Assembly (NCBI RefSeq): GCF_014653695.1
Contig: NZ_BNAR01000017.1
Coordinates: 1 to 64,000, forward strand
Origin: Lentzea cavernae
Lineage (GTDB): Bacteria; Actinomycetota; Actinomycetes; Mycobacteriales; Pseudonocardiaceae
Length of the DNA: 64,000 bases
Reading direction: 5' to 3'
The notes below the pieces were generated by a model. That model saw only the letters and a program-made list of their open reading frames with translations, was not told where the DNA came from and searched no databases. The position numbers and the translations under genes are program-made. Below are positions 26,812 to 35,136 of the stretch, one piece after another. Within the stretch, counting starts at the first letter, position 1, and each line of letters begins with the position of its first letter.

Positions 26812-27281
26812 CTGCGTTCGCCTCCCAAAGGCGCCGGGAATCCCCGCGGCGGCGTCGACTGGTTGGCGTTGGCGTACTCCGACGGGATCGGGTCCAAACA
26901 CGAGACCAGCACCGTGCGGTCCTCGGCGTTCTCGATCTTACGTCCGGAACGGTCCCGGTAGACCAGTGATCCGTCGGAGTCGATCTCCATGATCGCGCCC
27001 ACCTCGGCCAGCTGTTCCTCGTCGAGGTCGGCGAGTTTCTCGTAGCGCGACGGCACCACGCGGTAGACCGGCCACTTCAGGTGGCCGTACGTGCGGTGGA
27101 ACTCCGCCAGCAGGTGCACCATGTGCTGCTGCCACGGCAGCGGCATCGCCTCGGCCAACGCCCGTGGGACCACCACGTAGTCGGGCGAGACCCCCGGAGC
27201 GCCGGCCGCCACGTAGTCACGCACCGGGGTGCTCGACGCGGGTGGTCCGGAAGGCCTCGGGATGGGGTCGTGGTTGTACAT
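26808..27281 (-). CDS. Hypothetical protein of type IV-like operon
   Basis: A 157-residue protein with a Pro-rich N-terminus (IPRPSGPPASSTP), a conserved-looking core (LPWQQHMVHLLAEFHRTYGHLKWPVYRVVPSRYE) and a flexible Pro-rich tail. No membrane segment or signal peptide. It follows the NlpC/P60 gene by 18 bp and overlaps the next gene by 4 bp. Function unknown; the position implies a cytoplasmic component or regulator of the secretion-like system. Confidence 0.65.
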   Translation of the reverse strand: MYNHDPIPRPSGPPASSTPVRDYVAAGAPGVSPDYVVVPRALAEAMPLPWQQHMVHLLAEFHRTYGHLKWPVYRVVPSRYEKLADLDEEQLAEVGAIMEIDSDGSLVYRDRSGRKIENAEDRTVLVSCLDPIPSEYANANQSTPPRGFPAPLGGERR

Positions 27282-27299
27282 GCAGCGCCTCCCCGCGAT

Positions 27300-28307
27300 C
27301 TACACGCCCGGCCGGACGGCCAGCGGCATCAACTCGTAATAGTCCCAGTTGATCTTGCTGATCTTCACGACGTCACCCGTTTGTGGTGCGTGGATGTACT
27401 CGTCCCCGCCGAGGTACATGGCCACGTGGTGCACCGTGCGCGGGTTCGCCGTGTCGGTCGCCCAGAAGATCAGGTCGCCTGCCTGGGCGTCGCGCACCGG
27501 GAGGTGGGCGCCGCCCTTCTCGTACTGGTCGTTCGCGACGCGCGGGATGCTCACGCCCGCCGCGCCGAAGGCCTTCACCAGGATGCCCGAGCAGTCCCAG
27601 GCGTCCGGGCCGTTGCCGCCCCACAGGTACGGCTCGCCCAGCTGCTGCTTGGTGAACTCGATGGCGATGCCCGCCGCGTTCGACGCCAGCAGGAACTCCC
27701 CCGCGCCCGAACCGCAGCCGGCCGGGTCGGTGATCTGCCCGAGCTCGCCCAGCAGGAACGTCGCCATGGGTTCCCAGTTGTGGTACCGGTCGGGGAACGC
27801 CGAGCGCTCCACCGCCTGCGCCGAGTCGCCGGGGCGCTTGTTCTCCCAGTCCGGCACCTTCAGCAGCACGTCGTAGAACTTGTTGATCGCGTACGTCGGG
27901 TCGGTCACCTGGGCGGGGGTGCCCCAGCCCATCGACGGGCGCATCTGGAAGATCCCGAGCGAGTCGCGGTCGCCGTAGTTCAACGGGCGCAGGCCCGACT
28001 CGGTCATGCCCGCCTGGATCGCGATCTGCCACGCGAGCGGCGGCAGCTTGCGCTCCTGGCCGATGGAGATGATGCGCGCGACGATGTTGCGCTGCTCCTC
28101 GTTGAGGCGCGCGGCGTCCGCCTGGCCCCTGGCGGAGCCGTCACGGCTGGCCTCCCAGGGCCCGATGGCCGCGTTGCAGCTCATCTTGAGGATGTTCCCG
28201 CCGGCCGCGGGGTTCGTGGAGTTGCTGACCACCTGCGACACGCCCGACGTCGCCACCGCGATCACGACGGCCATGGCGAGCGCCCCGATCAGCAACATCA
28301 CGCGCAT
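27300..28307 (-). CDS. VirB1-like wall hydrolase: transglycosylase plus NlpC/P60
   Basis: A 335-residue protein with an N-terminal hydrophobic anchor or signal (residues 3-25). The first domain looks like a lytic transglycosylase with catalytic Glu in AGMTESGLRP and the GIFQMRPSMGWG segment. The second is an NlpC/P60 endopeptidase with catalytic Cys in WDCSGILV, His in VHHVAMYLG and a third polar residue in IHAPQTG. The two activities would cut glycan strands and stem peptides, opening peptidoglycan for an envelope-spanning channel, as VirB1/TcpG-type proteins do in conjugation systems. It starts 3 bp after the VirB8-like gene ends. Confidence 0.85.
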   Translation of the reverse strand: MRVMLLIGALAMAVVIAVATSGVSQVVSNSTNPAAGGNILKMSCNAAIGPWEASRDGSARGQADAARLNEEQRNIVARIISIGQERKLPPLAWQIAIQAGMTESGLRPLNYGDRDSLGIFQMRPSMGWGTPAQVTDPTYAINKFYDVLLKVPDWENKRPGDSAQAVERSAFPDRYHNWEPMATFLLGELGQITDPAGCGSGAGEFLLASNAAGIAIEFTKQQLGEPYLWGGNGPDAWDCSGILVKAFGAAGVSIPRVANDQYEKGGAHLPVRDAQAGDLIFWATDTANPRTVHHVAMYLGGDEYIHAPQTGDVVKISKINWDYYELMPLAVRPGV

Positions 28308-28310
28308 GGC

Positions 28311-28910
28311 TCAGTCCGCCTTCGTGTAGCTGTTCACACGCCACTTGCCGTCCGGTGCCTTCACCAGGGTGATGCGCACCTTGCCGAGGTTCGTGGTGAC
28401 CTCGTAGTCGATGGACGACGTCGTCGACTTCACCGCTTTGACCTTGTCGACGAGCTTGTTCGGAACGTTTCGCGGGTCGATCGTCGCCATCTGCGCCAGG
28501 AACTCGGGCGTCGTGTAGTCCTCGAGCTCCTTGAGCCACTTGTTGACGTCGTTGCCGGGCGGCGGCTTGATCCACGTCTCGGCCCACAGCTCGGCGGTGA
28601 GCTGCGCGTCGACGGCGGGCGGCGCCGCCTTCGCGGAGTTGGACGGCGACGGCGCCTTGGTCGGCAGCGAGGCGCCGCTCGACGGCAGCTGCCCGACCTG
28701 GGTGCCCTGCGACGACGACGAGGAGGGCTGACCGGCGGCCGACGGGTCGGCGGGGCCGCGGTCGAGCACCCTCGGGATGATCACGCCGAGCGCGACGACG
28801 AGCACCACGAAGATGATGATCGACGCGGCCAGGTGACGCGGGGAACGCAGCGGCCAGCCCCACAGCCTGCGGTACACCGCGGCGCGGCCGCGGTTGGTCC
28901 GGATCGGCAC
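28311..28910 (-). CDS. VirB8/TcpC-like bitopic membrane protein
   Basis: A 199-residue protein with a short basic cytoplasmic N-terminus, one transmembrane helix (about 29-48), a Ser/Pro-rich linker (about 55-95) and a C-terminal extracytoplasmic domain with WAETWIKPP and KVRITLVKAPDGKWRVNSY, reminiscent of the NTF2-like fold of VirB8/TcpC. That family forms the periplasmic or wall-facing collar of type IV channels. Assignment rests on topology, fold-like strand pattern and position between the VirB6-like and VirB1-like genes. Confidence 0.65.
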   Translation of the reverse strand: MPIRTNRGRAAVYRRLWGWPLRSPRHLAASIIIFVVLVVALGVIIPRVLDRGPADPSAAGQPSSSSSQGTQVGQLPSSGASLPTKAPSPSNSAKAAPPAVDAQLTAELWAETWIKPPPGNDVNKWLKELEDYTTPEFLAQMATIDPRNVPNKLVDKVKAVKSTTSSIDYEVTTNLGKVRITLVKAPDGKWRVNSYTKAD

Positions 28911-28922
28911 CTACGCCTCCCT

Positions 28923-30791
28923 TCAGTTGTCCCTGACTTCGAAACCGCGCGACGGCCGGTAGATCACGTGCACCGGGCGTCCCGCCACCACTTCCGTCTC
29001 GGCCCTGCGGGGTTCCTGCACCGGGGCGGCGTAGGCGCTCGCGCGCGACGGCACGAGCACCGCGTCGTCGACCCTGTCCCACTGCCGGTCGGTGACCGTG
29101 GGGCTGTCCACCACGCGCGACCGGGCGGCGGGCAGCGCCGCGGGACCCGATCCGGCGGGCAGCGCGCCGGAGCGCACCGGGGAGGACGAGTTGCTGCCGT
29201 TGACGATCTGGACCGGCACCGCGTCGCGGTCGAGCCGTTGCGCCGTCGCCATGACCGGGTTGGAGGCCTCGGGGCGGACCCGGCCGCGGCCGCGCTGCGG
29301 CACCTCTTCGCCGTTCGGGTCGTTCTCGCGCACGGACTCCCAGAACTCGTCCTGCGGCGTCGGCCCGACCTGCTTGCGGCGGCCCATCATCTTCGACAGC
29401 ACACCACCGCTCATCGGCAGGACGTTGCCGGCCGACCCGACGGACATCTCGACCATCTGCCACATGCGGCGCAGCGGTTTGCCGATCACGAAGCACACGA
29501 GTGTCAGCATCAGGCCGAGCAACGTGCGCGTCAGCAACGAGAGCCCGGTCGCGTTGAAGATCGCCTGCAGCAGCAACGCGTGGACACCCGCGAGGACCGC
29601 GAGGACCAGCACGTTGAACACCGTCACGGCGGCCGCGCGGGCGACCTTGCGCAGCAGGTCGTGGTGCAGCAGCGCGACGAGACCGATGAGCGGTCCGGCG
29701 AGCGTCAGGATGCGCAGCAGCAGCTGGGCCAGCAGCACCGCGGCCTTCGCGAACAGCTGGAACAGCGAGAACGCGATCGACTGCAGCAGCGCGAGGAACC
29801 CCGCGCCGGTGCGGCTGCCGTCGGTGCCGTCGAAGTAGCCCTTGGCGGTGCCGAGCTGGGCCTCCAGGGCCTTCCACTCGGACTTCTTCGCGTCCAGGGC
29901 GGCTTGGTCGCCGTCCTTGCCCTCGGCGATCTCGGCCGTGGTCCACGCCTGCGTCTTGAGGATGCGCGGGCCGTACTCGGCGGCCTGCGGCGCTTCAGGC
30001 GTGCCGAACGCACCGCGCAGCCAGCTTTGATAGACAACGGCGTCGTGCAGTTTCGTCGGTAGTACGTGGAGCGTGCCTTGTTCTTCAGGCGCCTCGATGA
30101 ATCCCGCCTGTATCTCGGATGTCTTCGAGACCAGCGTGTTGTCGAGGAGGTTGTAGAACTGCGGCAAGGCCAGTGTGGACGTCGCCAGCCACATGGCCGC
30201 CAGCGCCCAGAGCCCGCGTTTGGAGATCGTGGCGAAGTCGCCCGTCCAGATCTGCCGGAACATCAGGATCGCGAGGATCAGCGCCACCAGGCCGAACCAG
30301 CGCAGGTAGACGTTGTCGTAGACCTTCTGCACGCCGTTCTTCACGGCGTCGTCCAGCGGGACCAGCAGACCGCGGCCCATCACCGTGTAGTGCAACGCGT
30401 TCGTGGCGCCGACGATGTTCTTGCCGATGCTGAACAGCTCGTTGCCCGCCCACGTGTCAAGCGTGGCGTTGGCGTCGGGCAGCACGTTGCACTTGGCGTT
30501 GTAGTTGTGCCACACCATGCCCGCGTAGCCGTACTCGAGGTACGGCGAGCCGGGCAGGCCGTTGCCGACGGGCGGGTCGAGCGCGCCGACCATGCCCGCG
30601 CCGGGCCGTTCCGGATTCGGTGCCTCGCCACAGGTTTGGGCGTGCGCCATCGGGGCACCTATGACCACCTGGAGCGCCAGGATGGCGGCCACGAGGCCGA
30701 CCGACCTGGTGCGTGCTGACGCGCGCAGCGCGAACCGCCGCCTTGCCCAGAGCAAGGCGGCGATCGCGAGCACGATCGTCAGCGCGGTCAT
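28923..30791 (-). CDS. VirB6/TrbL-like polytopic membrane protein
   Basis: A 622-residue protein. It has an N-terminal hydrophobic segment and a second one ending in APMAHAQTC, which may be cleaved. Roughly six further transmembrane helices lie between residues 165 and 445, and a Pro/Arg-rich cytoplasmic tail of about 170 residues closes it. A charged helical domain (about 285-325) sits between membrane groups. VirB6/TrbL-type proteins form the inner-membrane channel of type IV secretion systems. Its start overlaps the VirB4-like stop in an ATGA. The C-terminal tail ends at FEVRDN. Confidence 0.72.
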   Translation of the reverse strand: MTALTIVLAIAALLWARRRFALRASARTRSVGLVAAILALQVVIGAPMAHAQTCGEAPNPERPGAGMVGALDPPVGNGLPGSPYLEYGYAGMVWHNYNAKCNVLPDANATLDTWAGNELFSIGKNIVGATNALHYTVMGRGLLVPLDDAVKNGVQKVYDNVYLRWFGLVALILAILMFRQIWTGDFATISKRGLWALAAMWLATSTLALPQFYNLLDNTLVSKTSEIQAGFIEAPEEQGTLHVLPTKLHDAVVYQSWLRGAFGTPEAPQAAEYGPRILKTQAWTTAEIAEGKDGDQAALDAKKSEWKALEAQLGTAKGYFDGTDGSRTGAGFLALLQSIAFSLFQLFAKAAVLLAQLLLRILTLAGPLIGLVALLHHDLLRKVARAAAVTVFNVLVLAVLAGVHALLLQAIFNATGLSLLTRTLLGLMLTLVCFVIGKPLRRMWQMVEMSVGSAGNVLPMSGGVLSKMMGRRKQVGPTPQDEFWESVRENDPNGEEVPQRGRGRVRPEASNPVMATAQRLDRDAVPVQIVNGSNSSSPVRSGALPAGSGPAALPAARSRVVDSPTVTDRQWDRVDDAVLVPSRASAYAAPVQEPRRAETEVVAGRPVHVIYRPSRGFEVRDN

Positions 30792-33649
30792 GCGCCGCCG
30801 TCCCGGCGGCGGTTGGACCCGTCACCGTGGCCCACCAGATGGGCCTCTTCCTCCGTCAGTCCCAGCTCCATGTCCGCCGCCAGTTCGTCGTCGATCTCGT
30901 CGGGCACGTAGGCGGGCGGCTGAGGCGCCGCGTCGTGGTCGTCCGCCGGCACGAGCTCGCCCTTGCCGTTGTCGCGCTTGGCGTCGGGGGTCGTGTCGAG
31001 GGCGTTGCGCAGGTGCTCGAGGTGCGGTCCGCTGAAGTCGATGCGGATCCGCTCCACGCCACCGGCGCCGTCGCCGAAGATGAACTGGCGGGGCGCGCGG
31101 TCGCGTTCGGTCGCGGTGCGCTCCCCACCGGGGCGGCGGCCGAGCGACGCGATGACCTGCTCGTACCCGGCGCCGATCGGCACCTTGAGCAGCCGCAGCG
31201 CGTCCGCCTGGGCCGAGTCGTCGTCGAGGCGGCCGACGAAGACCGAGTCGAGCAGCGTGACGAAGCCCTGGATCTTCAGGAAGTCCGCGGGGATCTGCGA
31301 CGACAGCAGCACGCGGACGTTCCACTTGCGCGAGTCACGCGCGAAGCGGTTCATCAGCACGCGGCCGGTCGGGACCTCGGAGAGGAAGAACGCCTCGTCG
31401 ATCCAGACGCCCTTGCGCTGGTCCTTCGGCTTCTCGTAGATCGAGCGCTGGGTGAGCCACGCGGCGAGGTTCAGCATCTCGACGCCGAGCGACTCCGCGT
31501 CGGTCCAGTGCTCGCGGCCGACGCCGTCCTTGGGCAGGTTCAGGCCCGCCATCGTCAGGACGGTGAGGCGGTCGTCGCGCACCTCGTTGTACGGGTCGTG
31601 GTTCTCCTCGGGGATCAGCAACGACATGCGCTCGCGCATCTCGTCGAGGAAGTCCGCGACGACGACGGCGTGCTCGTGGTGCTCGGACGCGTCGCGGCGC
31701 AGCGCCTCGAAGACGAGACCGGGGTGGGCGTCGAAGCGGCCGCCGACCGTGCGGACGGCGCGCAGCAGCACGATGCGCGTCTGGGGCAGGCGGGCGACCT
31801 CGTACGGCAGCAGGCCGGTGAGCACGTCCAGCACGAGACGGCGGCGGGTGGCGGCCGCGAGGGCCTTCTCCCGGCGCCAGGCCCGTTCGGGGTCGTCCTC
31901 GTCGAGGAAGTGCTCGATCATCGGCTCGGCGACCACCCGGTACGGGTTGAGGATGCCGGGCTGGGCGTTGAGCAGGTTGATCGGACGCGCGTACGGCCGC
32001 AGTTCGGGCAGCTCGCACAGCGCCGAGAGCGGACCGGACGGGTCGAGCAACGTCCAGTGGGCGCCCGCGCGCAGCGTCTTGTAGACCATGCCGCCGCCGA
32101 GGAACGACTTACCGGCACCGAGGCCCGCGACCATCGCCGTCAGGCCGGAGGCGTCGCGGAGCTCCTGCGCCATCCACGGGTCCCACGCGACGGGGCGGCG
32201 GGTGGCCGTGACGGTCTCGCCGAGCAGGATGCCCCGGCGGTCACCGACCTCGGCCGTGGCCGTGGGAACGGCGGACGCCGCCCACAGCACGCTGCCGCGG
32301 CGCAGGTACGCGCCGTTCGACAGCGGCTCGCCGGGGATGAATTCGCGGGCGATCGCGTACTGGGCCTCGGGGTGCTCGATCGCGACCTTCGGCTTGTAGA
32401 GCTCCAGCAGCGACTGGGCGAGCCTGAGGGCCTCGCGCTCGGTCGGGCCGGAGACCGCGAGCCGCCACCAGCTGCGCACCCGGGTGCCCAGCGCGGTGAA
32501 GCCCGACGTCATCTCGTCGTCGATCTCCAGCACGCGGCCGGCCTGGCGGGCCAGCGACTGCGGCGGCTCCAGTTCGTGCTCGTCGGTGTAGTGGCGGACC
32601 TGCGAGCGGACCTTGCTCATCTGCCGCGACAGCTCACCCGACACCTCTTCGGGCTTGCGCACGTAGATGCGGGCGGACCACTCGACGGACGCCGGAAGCC
32701 TGTCGGCTCGCTGCACCCACGGGTCGTCGACCTCGGGGATCTGCAGGCCGTGCATGAGCCCGACCGTGAGCACCGCGACGTGCCGCTTGATGCCCGCGTT
32801 CGAGCCGGTGCGGCCGCGCACGGTCACCGTCGGCGAGTAGGGCTCCTGGTGGAAGTCCGCGGCGTCGGTGAACGACGCCAGGTCCTCCGGTTCCCAGGCG
32901 GCGCCCGGCACGGCGGGCAGGTTGCGCGGCGCGGGCAGGCCCAGCGAGCACGACCGGTGCATCAGCCAGGACATCTCCTCGGCCGTCGCGGGACGGCCTT
33001 CGAGACCGGCGGACCCGATGACCTGGTCGAGGTGCTCGACCTCGGAGTCGAGCGCCACCAGCTCGGCGTCGACGGCGTCCGGGAAGACCTTGCGCAGCAC
33101 GGGGGCCGCGCGTTCGACGGCGCGGTCCATCATGTTGCGGGTCTGCACCTGAACGCCCAGGTAGACCTCTTTCTCCGCCATCGAGCGGCCCATGAGCTGC
33201 TGCTGCTCGCCGACCATGTAGTCGTCGAACGACAGCGTGCCGGGGGTGTCCGGCAGGCGCTTGACGGCGTTGTGCACGTGCGCCTCGGCCCACATGCGGA
33301 TCGGGTACGGCCGTGTGGTGACGCGCAGGTGCATCCAGCGGCCCTGCAGCTCGGCGTACTGGCCCGCGATAGCGGCGATCAGGTCCTGGCGCTGCGAGTC
33401 GCTGCGGAACGACCAGCGCTGCGGCGCGAGCCGGTACCAGGCGTAGACCTCCTGGCCGGTGCGCAGCAGGTGACCGTCGATGCTGCGGGCCGCGATCGAC
33501 GGTGTGTAGCTCGGCACGGCCTGCTCGCCGGGCAGGCGGCGGCCGCGCTTGGAATACGCTGCCCTGTCGCGCTCGCGCGGGTCCGCGGCGGCGTGCTGGG
33601 CGATGTGCTGGGCGGAGCGACGGTCACGGTCTCGCCGGCGTCCGAACAC
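30788..33649 (-). CDS. VirB4/TraC-like secretion ATPase
   Basis: A 953-residue ATPase. The N-terminal half (to about residue 480) matches the substrate-handling part of VirB4-like proteins, and the C-terminal half is the motor. Walker A is GLGAGKS near residue 510, Walker B is GVWIDEAFF near residue 750, and a late RVLLSSQ segment follows as in HerA/VirB4 ATPases. It powers assembly and transport in conjugation and type IV secretion. Its 5' end overlaps the VirB3-like gene by 26 bp and its 3' end overlaps the VirB6-like gene by 4 bp, so the complex is co-translated. Confidence 0.88.
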   Translation of the reverse strand: MFGRRRDRDRRSAQHIAQHAAADPRERDRAAYSKRGRRLPGEQAVPSYTPSIAARSIDGHLLRTGQEVYAWYRLAPQRWSFRSDSQRQDLIAAIAGQYAELQGRWMHLRVTTRPYPIRMWAEAHVHNAVKRLPDTPGTLSFDDYMVGEQQQLMGRSMAEKEVYLGVQVQTRNMMDRAVERAAPVLRKVFPDAVDAELVALDSEVEHLDQVIGSAGLEGRPATAEEMSWLMHRSCSLGLPAPRNLPAVPGAAWEPEDLASFTDAADFHQEPYSPTVTVRGRTGSNAGIKRHVAVLTVGLMHGLQIPEVDDPWVQRADRLPASVEWSARIYVRKPEEVSGELSRQMSKVRSQVRHYTDEHELEPPQSLARQAGRVLEIDDEMTSGFTALGTRVRSWWRLAVSGPTEREALRLAQSLLELYKPKVAIEHPEAQYAIAREFIPGEPLSNGAYLRRGSVLWAASAVPTATAEVGDRRGILLGETVTATRRPVAWDPWMAQELRDASGLTAMVAGLGAGKSFLGGGMVYKTLRAGAHWTLLDPSGPLSALCELPELRPYARPINLLNAQPGILNPYRVVAEPMIEHFLDEDDPERAWRREKALAAATRRRLVLDVLTGLLPYEVARLPQTRIVLLRAVRTVGGRFDAHPGLVFEALRRDASEHHEHAVVVADFLDEMRERMSLLIPEENHDPYNEVRDDRLTVLTMAGLNLPKDGVGREHWTDAESLGVEMLNLAAWLTQRSIYEKPKDQRKGVWIDEAFFLSEVPTGRVLMNRFARDSRKWNVRVLLSSQIPADFLKIQGFVTLLDSVFVGRLDDDSAQADALRLLKVPIGAGYEQVIASLGRRPGGERTATERDRAPRQFIFGDGAGGVERIRIDFSGPHLEHLRNALDTTPDAKRDNGKGELVPADDHDAAPQPPAYVPDEIDDELAADMELGLTEEEAHLVGHGDGSNRRRDGGA

Positions 33650-34100
33650 CGCGAACCTCCTTCTTACGGCTGTCTGACGTCCGGCGGGGCTGGGCCTGCT
33701 GTCTCGCCCGTCGTTGTTGTTTCTTGCTCAACTTGGGACGAGGCCGCTGCGGGTTGACCCGGATCCGGGCGGCGCTGGCCGCTCCGCCGGTGCTAGCCGT
33801 GCGCTCTCGAGGTGTGTTCAGCTCGCGGACCCACATCGACATGACGGCCGTGAGGGGCCGTTCGTGGCTGATCCGCTGGGTGATGAAGCGGGTGAGGATG
33901 ATCGTCGCGACGAGGGCCCACGCGGTCGAGAAGAACCCGAACCCGATGCCCATCTGCCGTTCGATCGTGAGCACGACGAGGAAGACGACGATCCCGACGC
34001 CCCACGCGACGTATCGCGCGCGCCAGGGGAATGTCGCCTTGGGCGGACCGAGCCAGACGGCGTCGACCCGGTAGACCTCGTCGTCGGTGCGGACCCGCAC
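33624..34100 (-). CDS. VirB3/PrgI-like membrane protein
   Basis: A 158-residue protein with an N-terminal strand segment (YRVDAVWLGPPKATFPWRARY), two close transmembrane helices (about 30-48 and 55-72), and a basic C-terminal tail rich in Lys, Arg and Gln. In conjugation systems a small VirB3 or PrgI protein of this layout precedes and partners the VirB4 ATPase, and it does so here with a 26-bp overlap. The C-terminal extension is longer than in typical VirB3. Confidence 0.7.
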   Translation of the reverse strand: MRVRTDDEVYRVDAVWLGPPKATFPWRARYVAWGVGIVVFLVVLTIERQMGIGFGFFSTAWALVATIILTRFITQRISHERPLTAVMSMWVRELNTPRERTASTGGAASAARIRVNPQRPRPKLSKKQQRRARQQAQPRRTSDSRKKEVRGVRTPARP

Positions 34101-34103
34101 GTG

Positions 34104-34382
34104 TCAGCCTCCGACGAACAAACCGGCGAGCCACTGGCCGATGTTCGCTCCAGCGTCGGTCGTGACGGCGAGGCCGATGATGGCCAGGGCGACGATCACG
34201 CCACCGAGGCGGCGCATGACGCCCGCGTTGTCGCCTTTGCCACCGCCCAGCCAGAGGAGCAGCAGCGCGACGGTCAGCAGGAGCAGCGGGACGATGTTGT
34301 CCAGGATCCAGTTCCGGACGTTGCCTGTGCCCGGCACCGTCGGCTGCTGCTGAGCGAGTGTCACCAGGTCCATGGCGATCAT
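34104..34382 (-). CDS. Small two-TM VirB2-like protein, first gene of the operon
   Basis: A 92-residue protein with two hydrophobic helices (about 29-45 and 59-77) separated by a short charged loop (GGGKGDNAGVMRR). The size and two-helix hairpin fit VirB2/TrbC pilins or TcpD-like subunits, but there is no cleavable signal and sequence similarity is not obvious. GGAG lies 7 nt before the ATG at 34382. It opens the operon and ends 3 bp before the VirB3-like gene. Confidence 0.65.
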   Translation of the reverse strand: MIAMDLVTLAQQQPTVPGTGNVRNWILDNIVPLLLLTVALLLLWLGGGKGDNAGVMRRLGGVIVALAIIGLAVTTDAGANIGQWLAGLFVGG

Positions 34383-34739
34383 TTAGGTACTCCAGAGTGC
34401 GCGGGGGCTAGCGCTACGAGTAGAACACGAGTTCGTCACGGCGTGTGGAGCAAGTGAAGTGGGCGGTAGATCATCTGGCCGTTCCCCCTGGGAGGAATTA
34501 CGTCTAATCTGGCCGACACATCATCACTGAGGAGAGGTCAGCGGGGAACACCCGGATCAAGATTCTCTCCGTCGCTGGCAAGGTTCACCCGACTGCGAAC
34601 GCCCTGGTCACCCACAGTGCGTGCGTCTCAAACATGCGCACGTGTGCACCCATGTGAACGCCCTGATCGGCCGGTTCGCGACCCCTGTGACGGACACGGC
34701 GGGCGCGCTCCGGAGCGACGACTCCGAGGAGATTCGCCC
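34383..34739. other. Divergent control region of type IV-like operon and RHH gene
   Basis: This 357-bp gap separates the type IV-like operon (leftward) from the ParB-like gene (rightward). It contains a near-palindrome TGCGCACGTGTGCA at 34634-34647 and an 8-bp palindrome CTCCGGAG near 34709, either of which could be an operator. A -10-like TAATCT lies near 34497 on the plus strand. A GAGGA ribosome site for the ParB-like gene is at 34726-34730. No further gene is supported. Confidence 0.5.
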
Positions 34740-35072
34740 ATGCTCGAACCTGACCTCGTGCCGGACGGAAGTGTGGACGGAATCACAGCCTCCCCTAGTG
34801 CTCCAGGCGTGGACGAGCCTACCGGGCAGAGCGCGCAATCCCGGCGCCGGGTCCAAAGGACGATCAACTTCGACAGGTCCGTGCTGGAGCGCGCGCGTGC
34901 GGCGGCGACCTACCTCTCCTCCTACGAGCCCCAGGCCGGCGTGCGGTCGCTCGCCGACATCGTGAATCCCGCGGTGCTCGCCTACGTGACCGAGTTGGAG
35001 GAGACCTACAACGGCGGTGAGCCGTTCCGGCCGGTGCTGCGGATGCCGTCGGGGCGTCCGGCGAACCGGTGA
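34740..35072 (+). CDS. ParB-like ribbon-helix-helix DNA-binding protein
   Basis: A 110-residue protein with a disordered N-terminus and a C-terminal domain reading RRVQRTINFDRSVLERARAA followed by YLSSYEP and LADIVNPAVLAYVTELEE. The short beta strand followed by two helices suggests a ribbon-helix-helix fold, like small centromere-binding proteins that act with ParA on actinobacterial plasmids. No ParA gene adjoins it. Divergent orientation from the type IV-like operon suggests a regulator of that operon or a plasmid-partition remnant. The start at 34740 is set by GAGGA nine bases upstream; a longer reading lacks a ribosome site. Confidence 0.7.
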   Translation: MLEPDLVPDGSVDGITASPSAPGVDEPTGQSAQSRRRVQRTINFDRSVLERARAAATYLSSYEPQAGVRSLADIVNPAVLAYVTELEETYNGGEPFRPVLRMPSGRPANR

Positions 35073-35102
35073 AGCCCGGCGACCAGGAGGTCACCGGGCT
35101 TC
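35071..35102. terminator. Bidirectional terminator
   Basis: GAAGCCCGG (35071-35079) pairs with CCGGGCTTC (35094-35102), with an inner GACC/GGTC pair that extends the stem to 13 base pairs around an AGGA loop. It overlaps the stop of the RHH gene and lies between two convergent genes. GTTTCC follows on the plus strand. Confidence 0.8.
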
Positions 35103-35136
35103 GTTTCCAGGGGGTCGTCGCGAGGGGGCTCGTCGG

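Noticed and set aside
27081..30062. A 993-codon plus-strand open frame opposite the type IV-like operon
   Set aside because: It is His/Arg-rich antisense sequence with no recognisable domain. The leftward genes overlap in frame-consistent ATGA junctions and carry clear motifs.
34555..34670. Plus-strand translation before the RHH gene that looked faintly like the start of a ParA protein
   Set aside because: It meets a stop within about 40 codons, has no Walker motif and no clear start, so no gene or pseudogene is called.
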